Below the pieces are notes generated by a model. The model made no database searches and was not told the DNA's origin. It saw only the letters and a list, made by a program, of their open reading frames with translations. A stretch of DNA of 8,522 nucleotides from Paracoccaceae bacterium (lineage in GTDB: Bacteria; Pseudomonadota; Alphaproteobacteria; Rhodobacterales; Rhodobacteraceae): the NCBI GenBank assembly GCA_023254015.1, contig JALQYS010000041.1, forward strand, positions 1 through 8,522. Reading direction: 5' to 3'. Both the position numbers and the translations under genes were made by a program. Positions 1 to 6,122 of the stretch are shown piece after piece; position 1 is the stretch's first letter, and every line of letters starts with the position of its first letter.

Positions 1-1
1 G

Positions 2-505
2 TCCAAGCGCGAGGCCGACATGGCGATTGCGGTCTCGCGGCCGGAAGCCGGGCGGCTGACCGTGCAGAAGCTGACCGATTACCGCCTGCACCTGGCGGCG
101 AGCCGTGACTATCTGGCGGCGCATCCGCCGATCCAGGGGCCGCAGGATTTGGCGGCGCATCGTTTCGTGGGCTATATCCCGGACATGATCTTCGACAAGG
201 AGCTGGACTATCTGGCCGAGATCGGGGTGCGCGCGCCGCCCCTGGCGTCGAATTCGGTCTCGGTGCAGCTGAACTTTCTGCGGGCTGGGGCGGGGGTGGG
301 CGTGGTGCATGACTTTGCGCTGCCCTCGGCCCCCGATCTGGTGCGCCTTCTGCCTGACGAGATCAGCCTGACCCGTGCGTTCTGGCTGATCCGCCATGCC
401 GATGATGCACGGGTCTTGCGGCTGAACCGTTTTGCCGAGGCGCTGGTGCGCGAGGCGCGGGCCGAGATGGGCCGGCTGGAGGGCATTCCGCGCGGGGCGG
501 GTTGA
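2..505 (+). CDS. LysR-family transcriptional regulator, C-terminal part (5' end outside window)
   Basis: The reading frame is open from base 2 and ends at TGA 503-505, leaving 167 visible residues. An ATG at 20 lies inside the domain and is not the real start, because the frame continues upstream with KREAD. What is visible looks like the substrate-binding (effector) domain of a LysR-type regulator: the opening 'KREADMAIAVSRP', the 'ASRDYLAAHPPIQGPQDLAAHRFVGY' stretch (residues about 31-57) where the second subdomain begins, and 'FLRAGAGVGVVHDF', the usual return to the first subdomain. The N-terminal winged helix-turn-helix lies outside the window, so neither target nor ligand can be read. 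The family controls transcription by binding small effectors, often acting on a divergently oriented neighbour. The family call is fairly sure; the specific role is unknown. Confidence 0.8.
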   Translation, partial: SKREADMAIAVSRPEAGRLTVQKLTDYRLHLAASRDYLAAHPPIQGPQDLAAHRFVGYIPDMIFDKELDYLAEIGVRAPPLASNSVSVQLNFLRAGAGVGVVHDFALPSAPDLVRLLPDEISLTRAFWLIRHADDARVLRLNRFAEALVREARAEMGRLEGIPRGAG

Positions 506-600
506 CGGGGACGCCTTTTGCCTGAAGGGCGCAAAATCGTTGCGTCTGCACAGGTTTGGGGTCGTTTCTTCGAAACATCCTTTCTGGCTCATGCAGCGTC

Positions 601-630
601 TTGACAGAATCTTGCGCGGGCGCAACGCTT
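601..630 (+). promoter_or_regulatory. Candidate sigma-70-type promoter for the CBS-domain gene
   Basis: A perfect TTGACA (-35) lies at 601-606. At 17-18 bases' spacing the -10 candidates are weak (AACGCT at 624-629 or ACGCTT at 625-630). This would start transcription near 635, leaving a leader of about 30 bases before the ATG at 664. The call rests mainly on the -35 match and on the position in the 158-base gap after the LysR gene. The -10 is poor, so a regulated promoter is plausible. Confidence 0.4.
612..625. promoter_or_regulatory. Perfect dyad TTGCGC-GG-GCGCAA in the promoter spacer (Crp/Fnr-like spacing)
   Basis: Two 6-base arms, TTGCGC at 612-617 and GCGCAA at 620-625, are exact reverse complements around GG. 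The layout TTG-N8-CAA is that of Crp/Fnr-family sites, and the TTGCG half-site resembles sites described for the nitric-oxide regulator NnrR in Rhodobacter (from memory). The dyad lies between the candidate -35 and -10, a position that favours repression over activation. Being GC-rich, it could also arise by chance. Confidence 0.35.
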
Positions 631-643
631 TGTCTGACAGACA
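631..643. promoter_or_regulatory. Perfect dyad TGTCTG-A-CAGACA before the CBS-gene ribosome binding site
   Basis: TGTCTG at 631-636 and CAGACA at 638-643 are exact reverse complements around a single A. The site covers the predicted transcription start and ends 9 bases before the Shine-Dalgarno. A one-base spacer cannot fold into a full hairpin, so a protein-binding operator is more likely than an RNA structure. I cannot name the regulator. Confidence 0.3.
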
Positions 644-663
644 CGTGCGCAAGGGAGGTGCCG

Positions 664-1098
664 ATGCTGGTCAGCCATATCCTGAAATCGAAAGGGTCCG
701 AAGGGGTTGTCACCGTGCAGCCCGGTCTTTCGGTGGCCGAGGCCGCCGAGGTGCTGTCGCAAAGGAAGATCGGCGCGCTGGTGATCTCGCGCGATGGCAA
801 GACGATGGGCGGCATCATTTCCGAGCGTGACATCGTGCGCGAGATCGGGCGGCGGGGGCCGGGTTGCCTGAATGACACGGTTGACAGCATCATGACGGCG
901 CGGGTCGTGACGTGCGGGCGCGCCGATCAGACCGATGCGGTGCTGCAGAAGATGACCGATGGCCGGTTCCGCCATATCCCGGTGGTCGATGGCGGCCAGC
1001 TTGTCGGGCTGATTTCGATCGGCGACGTGGTCAAGGCGCGGCTTTCCGAATTGTCGATGGAAAAGGATGCACTGGAGGGCATGATCAAGGGCTACTGA
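664..1098 (+). CDS. Small two-CBS-domain (Bateman module) protein
   Basis: The 144-residue product is almost entirely a pair of CBS domains: CBS1 at about residues 5-62, ending in GIISERDIVRE, and CBS2 at about 74-132, with FRHIPVVD and GLISIGDVVKARL. CBS pairs bind adenosine nucleotides or related ligands in the cleft between repeats and usually act as energy or redox sensors. There is no attached enzyme, transporter or HTH domain and no signal peptide or membrane segment, so this is a stand-alone cytoplasmic sensor with an unknown partner. Databases often mislabel such proteins as IMP dehydrogenase, but the catalytic barrel is absent. The start at 664 was chosen for the strong GGGAGGTG (653-660) 3 bases upstream; an earlier in-frame ATG at 556 lacks such a site and would add a tail unrelated to the family. 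It is preceded by a promoter-like region and followed by a terminator-like hairpin, so it is probably its own transcript. Confidence 0.88.
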   Translation: MLVSHILKSKGSEGVVTVQPGLSVAEAAEVLSQRKIGALVISRDGKTMGGIISERDIVREIGRRGPGCLNDTVDSIMTARVVTCGRADQTDAVLQKMTDGRFRHIPVVDGGQLVGLISIGDVVKARLSELSMEKDALEGMIKGY

Positions 1099-1101
1099 GA
1101 T

Positions 1102-1120
1102 GCCGCGCCGCGGCGTTTTT
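1102..1120 (+). terminator. Short terminator-like hairpin with T5 after the CBS gene
   Basis: Four bases after the TGA, GCCGC (1102-1106) can pair with GCGGC (1110-1114) over a 3-base loop. One G and five Ts (1116-1120) follow. Stem and T-tract are both short, so termination may be partial and coaD could receive read-through. Confidence 0.4.
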
Positions 1121-1133
1121 GGCCTTGCGCGGG

Positions 1134-1162
1134 CGCGGGCAATATTGTTGCGTGTGCCCGCG
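1134..1162 (+). promoter_or_regulatory. Hairpin just upstream of the coaD ribosome binding site
   Basis: CGCGGGCA (1134-1141) and TGCCCGCG (1155-1162) form a perfect 8-base-pair stem with a 13-base, AT-rich loop (1142-1154). It ends 5 bases before the coaD Shine-Dalgarno (1168-1174). No T-tract follows, so it is not a classical terminator. It could stabilise the 5' end of the mRNA or influence ribosome access. The AT-rich loop (AATATTGTT from 1141) could instead hold a -10 element, with a weak TTGGCC at 1119-1124. Confidence 0.35.
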
Positions 1163-1179
1163 TCGTGAAGGAGGATTGC

Positions 1180-1677
1180 ATGCGCATTGGTCTTTATCCG
1201 GGCACGTTCGATCCGATCACGCTGGGCCATACCGATATCATCCAGCGCGCGATGGCGCTGGTTGACCGACTGGTGATCGGGGTTGCGATCAATCGCGACA
1301 AGGGTCCCCTGTTCACGCTGGAAGAGCGGGTGGCCATGGTCGAGGCCGAATGTGCGCCCATGGCCGCGCGGCTGGGCTGCGAGATCGTGGTGCATCCGTT
1401 TGAGAACCTGCTGATTGATTGCGCCCGCGACGTGGGGGCGGGGGTCATCATCCGGGGGCTGCGGGCGGTTGCGGATTTCGAATATGAATTCCAGATGGTC
1501 GGCATGAACCGGGCCATGGATGCCAGCGTGGAGACGGTGTTCCTGATGGCCGATGCGCGGCGGCAGGCGATTGCGTCCAAGCTGGTGAAAGAGATTGCCC
1601 GGCTGGGGGGCGATGTGTCGAAATTCGTGCCGCCGGCGGTCGAGGCGGCGCTGAAGGCGCGGCTCGGGCGAGGTTAA
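1180..1677 (+). CDS. coaD: Phosphopantetheine adenylyltransferase (CoaD)
   Basis: CoaD transfers AMP from ATP to 4'-phosphopantetheine, giving dephospho-CoA, the penultimate step of coenzyme A synthesis in the cytoplasm. The 165-residue protein is close to the usual length of about 160. Visible family marks are the nucleotidyltransferase start PGTFDPITLGH (residues 7-17) with the T-x-G-H motif at 14-17, NRDKGPLF (38-45), the central RGLRAVADFEYE (92-103), and the C-terminal KLVKEIARLGGDVSKFVP segment (134-151). The start at 1180 was chosen over the GTG at 1165 because AAGGAGG (1168-1174) is ideally spaced for it and the family begins directly at MRIGLYPG. It is separated from the CBS gene by 81 bases with two hairpins. 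Its TAA overlaps the stop of the convergent pncC. Confidence 0.96.
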   Translation: MRIGLYPGTFDPITLGHTDIIQRAMALVDRLVIGVAINRDKGPLFTLEERVAMVEAECAPMAARLGCEIVVHPFENLLIDCARDVGAGVIIRGLRAVADFEYEFQMVGMNRAMDASVETVFLMADARRQAIASKLVKEIARLGGDVSKFVPPAVEAALKARLGRG

Positions 1678-2156
1678 CCGTTCACGGCCTGCCAGAGCAG
1701 GCGCAGGGCGTGGTCGCGCGCGGCAAGGCGCACCTTGTCGCGGCCAAGCGCGCCAAACTCGACCGTCTCGCTGTGCACCTCGCGACGGTCTTGCGCGATG
1801 GCAAAGCAGACCCGCCCCTCGGGCTTGAATTCAGACCCGCCGGGGCCGGCGATGCCGGTGATCGACACCGCAACGCTGGCATCGGCATGGCCCAAAGCGC
1901 CGCGCGCCATCTCGCGCGCGACCTCTTCGCTGACCGCGCCATGGGCCGCCAGCGTCTCGGGGCGAACGCCCAGCATCTCCACCTTGGCGGCATTGGAATA
2001 GGTGACAAAGCCGCGGTCAAAGACATCTGACGACCCCGCGACATCGGTCAGCGCGGCGGCCACCATGCCGCCGGTGCAGCTTTCGGCGGTGGCAATGCGC
2101 CAGCCCCAGACGCGGGCGGCCTGCAGCAGATCGGCGATGTTCAGCCCTGAAGCCAT
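1674..2156 (-). CDS. pncC: CinA C-terminal family protein, NMN amidohydrolase (PncC)
   Basis: The 160-residue protein matches the stand-alone CinA C-terminal (PncC) family, whose characterised members deamidate nicotinamide mononucleotide to nicotinic acid mononucleotide in NAD recycling. Family motifs are TAESCTGG (residues 23-30, including the likely nucleophile Ser26), VTYSNAAKVEMLGV (51-64), HGAVSEEVA (72-80), TGIAGPGG (100-107) and KPEGRV (111-116). The N-terminal molybdopterin-binding-like domain of full CinA is absent. The ATG at 2156 was chosen because the family begins a few residues before its first helix; the frame stays open far upstream, but that sequence is antisense to or shadows pgpA and ispDF. 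The start overlaps the end of pgpA by 16 bases, implying co-transcription and possible coupling. A GGAG lies about 10 bases upstream. The stop overlaps that of coaD. Confidence 0.92.
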   Translation of the reverse strand: MASGLNIADLLQAARVWGWRIATAESCTGGMVAAALTDVAGSSDVFDRGFVTYSNAAKVEMLGVRPETLAAHGAVSEEVAREMARGALGHADASVAVSITGIAGPGGSEFKPEGRVCFAIAQDRREVHSETVEFGALGRDKVRLAARDHALRLLWQAVNG

Positions 2157-2650
2157 GGCTGGAGTGCTCCGTGATAGATCCCGGCCAGAATAACCGAGGA
2201 AATTCCGGCGAAAAGCCCTGCCCAAAGATCGTCCAGCATCACCCCGGCCGGATCGCCGCGGCGGTCGGCCCGGCCGACCAGCCAGGGTTTCCAGATGTCG
2301 AACAGCCGGAACAACAGGAAGGGCGCCACCCATCCGGGCCAGGCGCCGAAAAGAAGGTCGGGCACGCCGTGGCGCATCAGCGGAACCACCGTGAAGGACA
2401 GGGCCAGCAACTGCCCGGCGACCTCGTCGATGACGATTTCCGAAGGATCGGCACTCTCGCGCCCTGCAAGGGCACGCGGCACGGCCCAAAAGCCCAAGAC
2501 CGTCGCCAGCACCGCCCCCAGCGGCACAAGCCAGCCCGCACCTGCCTGAAACGCTGCAACGCCCAGCACCAGGGCGGCCAGCGAACCCCAGGTGCCCGGG
2601 GCAGGGCGCAGATGGCCGACGCCCAGAAAGGTGACGATCGCGCCGATCAC
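2141..2650 (-). CDS. pgpA: Phosphatidylglycerophosphatase A (PgpA)
   Basis: PgpA removes the phosphate of phosphatidylglycerophosphate to give phosphatidylglycerol at the inner membrane. The predicted 169 residues fit the family. Visible motifs: GHLRPAPGTWGSL (residues 12-24), DPSEIVIDEVAGQ (68-80) with conserved acidic residues, FRLFDIWKPWL (114-124) and GVMLDDLWAGL (136-146) with the DD pair. Hydrophobic stretches at about 24-56, 80-92, 104-118 and 143-158 fit an integral membrane protein. The GTG at 2650 was chosen because it overlaps the ispDF stop as GTGA and the family motif begins a few residues later. No strong Shine-Dalgarno is visible, which fits translational coupling to ispDF. The frame is open further upstream, but only as a shadow of ispDF. 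The 3' end overlaps pncC by 16 bases. Confidence 0.93.
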   Translation of the reverse strand: MIGAIVTFLGVGHLRPAPGTWGSLAALVLGVAAFQAGAGWLVPLGAVLATVLGFWAVPRALAGRESADPSEIVIDEVAGQLLALSFTVVPLMRHGVPDLLFGAWPGWVAPFLLFRLFDIWKPWLVGRADRRGDPAGVMLDDLWAGLFAGISSVILAGIYHGALQPWLQG

Positions 2651-3771
2651 AGCTTGACCAGCGTTGCCGTGGCGATGGCGGCAATCCCCTCTTCCCGGCC
2701 GGTGAAGCCCAACCGCTCCGATGTCGTGGCCTTGACCGAGATGCGCCCGACCTCCAGCGCCATGATCGCGGCAAGGGCCTCCCGCATCGCCTCGGCATGG
2801 GGGCCGATTTTCGGGCGTTCGCAGATCAGCGTCACATCGCAGTTCGAAATCGCAAAGCCGCGCGCGCGGGCCAGTTCGGCCGCGTGGCGCAGGAAGATAT
2901 GGCTTTCTGCGCCCTTCCACTGCGGATCGCTCGGCGGGAAATGCCGCCCGATGTCGCCATCGGCCAAGGCGCCATAGATCGCATCGGTCAGCGCATGCAT
3001 GCCCACATCCGCATCGGAATGGCCCAGAAGCCCCCGGGAATGCGGCACCTTCACGCCGCATAGCCAGACGTGATCGCCCTCGCAGAAGGCATGCACGTCA
3101 AAGCCGTTGCCCAAGCGAATATCCATGCCGCGCCCTTTCAGGATTGCCTCCGCCCGCGCGAAATCGCCGGGAAAGGTCAGTTTCAGGTTGTCTTCCTCGC
3201 CCTCGACGATCGCCACGTCAAGACCTGCCGCCCGTGCCACCTCGACATCATCCGCCGCCCCGCCGCCATGCCGGCGATGGGCGTCAAGGATGGCGTCAAA
3301 GTGAAAGCCCTGCGGCGTCTGGGCGCGATAGAGGCCCGTGCGGTCACGGGTGCCGGTGACAAGGCCTTGCACGCCCGTCCAAAGCGCATCCGACACCACC
3401 AGCGCCGGGGCGGCGGCCGGGTGGTCGTCCAGCCCGGCCAGAACCCGGCCGATCACGGCGCCCGAGACCAGGGGACGCGCGCCGTCATGGATCAGAACAC
3501 GGCTCACGCCTTGGCCTGCCAGCGCCTCCAGCGCGTTGCGCACCGAGGCGTCGCGCGTGGCCCCGCCCTCGACAAGCTGCACGCCCTCGGCCACCGCGGC
3601 GGCGCGGGCGCGGTCATCGGGGTGAATCACCAAAATCCGCGGCATCCCGGCAAAGGCGGCCAATGCATGGGCAACCACCGGCCGACCCGCCAGCGCCTGC
3701 CATTGCTTGGGCAGATCGCCTCCGGCGCGGGTGCCCCGACCGGCGGCAAGGATGATCGCGGCTGTTGTCAT
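2647..3771 (-). CDS. ispDF: Bifunctional IspD/IspF: CDP-ME synthase and MEcPP synthase
   Basis: This is a fusion of two enzymes of the methylerythritol phosphate route to isoprenoids. The IspD part (about 1-210) couples MEP to CTP; the IspF part (about 217-374) cyclises CDP-ME 2-phosphate to MEcPP. IspD marks are LAAGRGTR with Arg15 and PKQW with Lys22, HDGARP (95-100), RAQTPQGF (149-156) and NLKLTFPGDF (195-204, Lys197). IspF marks are GFDVHAF (223-229, metal ligands Asp225 and His227), GHSDADVGMHALTDAI (250-265, His259), DIGRHFPPSDPQWKGA (273-288) and the C-terminal KATTSERLGFTGREEGIAA (347-365). The fusion is common in alphaproteobacteria and here is intact at 374 residues. The ATG at 3771 is fixed by AAAAGGAGA ending 4 bases upstream and by the family start MTTAAIILAAGRG. 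It is the first gene of the leftward ispDF-pgpA-pncC set. The usual Asp-Thr near position 128 of IspD is Asp-Ala here. Confidence 0.96.
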   Translation of the reverse strand: MTTAAIILAAGRGTRAGGDLPKQWQALAGRPVVAHALAAFAGMPRILVIHPDDRARAAAVAEGVQLVEGGATRDASVRNALEALAGQGVSRVLIHDGARPLVSGAVIGRVLAGLDDHPAAAPALVVSDALWTGVQGLVTGTRDRTGLYRAQTPQGFHFDAILDAHRRHGGGAADDVEVARAAGLDVAIVEGEEDNLKLTFPGDFARAEAILKGRGMDIRLGNGFDVHAFCEGDHVWLCGVKVPHSRGLLGHSDADVGMHALTDAIYGALADGDIGRHFPPSDPQWKGAESHIFLRHAAELARARGFAISNCDVTLICERPKIGPHAEAMREALAAIMALEVGRISVKATTSERLGFTGREEGIAAIATATLVKL

Positions 3772-3840
3772 GGTCTCTCCTTTTGTCAGGGGTTTAGCGC
3801 AAGGGCTTGGGCAAGGCAAAGCCGCGGGTCGGCACGGGCA

Positions 3841-3887
3841 CCGGAAATCGCACGATTTCCGGGCCGATTTCTGTGTCAGAAATCGGC
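3841..3887. repeat. Two abutting perfect inverted repeats in the ispDF/dusB divergent region
   Basis: Repeat 1 has 10-base arms, CCGGAAATCG (3841-3850) and CGATTTCCGG (3853-3862), separated by CA. Repeat 2 has 11-base arms, GCCGATTTCTG (3863-3873) and CAGAAATCGGC (3877-3887), separated by TGT, and begins on the very next base. All four arms share the core GAAATCG/CGATTTC, so arm 1 could also pair with arm 3 and arm 2 with arm 4. No gene is present here. The element lies 69 bases upstream of the ispDF start and 148 bases upstream of dusB. It may be a tandem operator, a bidirectional hairpin element or a genome-wide palindromic repeat; the sequence alone does not decide. Confidence 0.75.
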
Positions 3888-3945
3888 GCCCCACCGGCGG
3901 CGGGTTTCGCGCGACGCTGGCTTTGCGGGCGGAGATGCCCAAAAT

Positions 3946-3974
3946 TTGTGCAATCTGGCCCGATCTGGCATAAG
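3946..3974 (+). promoter_or_regulatory. Candidate promoter of the dusB-ntrB-ntrC operon
   Basis: TTGTGC (3946-3951) and CATAAG (3969-3974) are separated by 17 bases. A TG sits one base before the -10 (TGG at 3966-3968), giving an extended -10 form. Transcription would begin near 3981, leaving a leader of about 55 bases before dusB. In that leader, CTTTGC (3994-3999) can pair with GCAAAG (4011-4016). The -35 match is only partial. R. capsulatus is known to transcribe nifR3-ntrB-ntrC from a promoter before nifR3, which fits this position. Confidence 0.4.
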
Positions 3975-4035
3975 ACGCGCGTCCGGTGATGGCCTTTGCG
4001 CAGCCCGGGTGCAAAGTGATGCAAAAGGATCGCCC

Positions 4036-5012
<977 letters not shown>

Positions 5013-5016
<4 letters not shown>

Positions 5017-6119
5017 GCACCGCGCGCCCCACCTCTCCGAATCCGGCGGTCCTTTGGGCCAGCCTGCCGGTGCCCGCGCTGCTGATTGACCGGGACGGTC
5101 ATATCGCCGCCGTCAACCCCGCTGCCGAGACCTTTCTGAATGCCTCGCAGCGCAGCCTCAGGGGCCAGCCGGTGCTGGAGCGTCTGACCATCAACGCCGA
5201 GATGGATCTGGCCATGGCCCGGGCGCGGGCCAATCAGGCGGTGCTGTCGGTCAGCGATGCCGATGTGGCCACGGCCGACCGTCCGGCGGTGTCCTGCAAC
5301 ATCCAGCTGGCGCCGATGCAGGACGAGGCGGGCGATCTCTTGATGCTGATCTCTCCCCGCGATCTGGCCGACCGGCTGGGCCGCGCGTTGCAGGTGAAAT
5401 CGGCGGCGAAATCGGCGATCGGCATGGCCGAGATGCTGGCGCATGAGATCAAGAACCCGCTGGCGGGGATTTCCGGGGCGGCCCAGCTTATCTCGATGAA
5501 CGCCGGCCCCGAGGACCGCGAGCTGACCGAACTGATCGTGGCCGAGACCCGCCGCATCGTGAAGCTGCTGGAGCAGGTGGAGCAATTCGGCAACCTGCGC
5601 CCGCCGGACCGCCGGGCGGTCAATCTGCACGACGCGCTGGACCGGGCGCGCCGGTCTGCGCTTTTGGGCTTTGCCGCGCAGATGACCATCCTTGAGGATT
5701 ACGACCCTTCGCTGCCGCCAACCTATGCCGACATCGACCAGCTGATGCAGGTCTTTCTGAACCTCATCAAGAACGCGGCCGAGGCCGCTCGCGGCCCCGG
5801 CACCATCCGCTTGCGCAGCTTTTACGACCCGGCGCTGCGGATCCGCCGCAAGGATGGCACCAGTGCCTCGTTGCCGCTGACGGTCGAGGTGCAGGATGAC
5901 GGTCCCGGCATTCCGCCCGACATCGCCGCCAATATCTTTGAACCCTTTGTCTCGGGGCGCGAGAATGGCACCGGTCTGGGTCTGGCGCTGATTTCCAAGA
6001 TCATCTCAGACCATGACGGCTGGATCTCGGTCGATTCGGTGCCGGGGCGCACCGTGTTCCGCATCTCGCTGCCCGTTGCGCCGAAGGATGCCCCAAAGCC
6101 CGACCCGCGAAAGGATTGA
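5013..6119 (+). CDS. ntrB: Nitrogen-sensing histidine kinase NtrB
   Basis: NtrB is the cytoplasmic kinase/phosphatase that controls NtrC phosphorylation in response to nitrogen status, with PII (GlnB-type) protein as the usual upstream signal. The 368-residue protein has a PAS-like sensor at about 12-115 (LLIDRDGHIAAVNPAAETFLNAS), an H box MLAHEIKNPLAGISGAAQLI with the phosphorylatable His144, an N box NLIKNAAEAA (250-259), a G1 box DDGPGI (295-300), an F box FEPF (309-312) and a G2 box GTGLGL (319-324). All kinase motifs are intact. No membrane segment is seen, as expected for NtrB rather than NtrY. The start overlaps the dusB stop (ATGA), with only a weak GGCAGG upstream, so translation is probably coupled. 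ntrC follows after 3 bases. Confidence 0.96.
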
Positions 6120-6122
6120 CCC

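Noticed and set aside
506..540. Imperfect hairpin after the LysR gene as a terminator
   Set aside because: The arms CGCC/GGCG leave a bulged, weak stem and are followed by CAAAAT rather than a T-tract on the plus strand.
1165..1179. Upstream GTG start for coaD (adds MKEDC)
   Set aside because: The GTG overlaps the start of the AAGGAGG that serves the ATG at 1180, and CoaD proteins start at the MRIGLYPG position.
3070..4035. Long plus-strand open frame continuous with dusB (adds 322 residues upstream)
   Set aside because: It lies antisense to ispDF, has no recognisable domain, and DusB begins naturally at 4036 with its own ribosome binding site.
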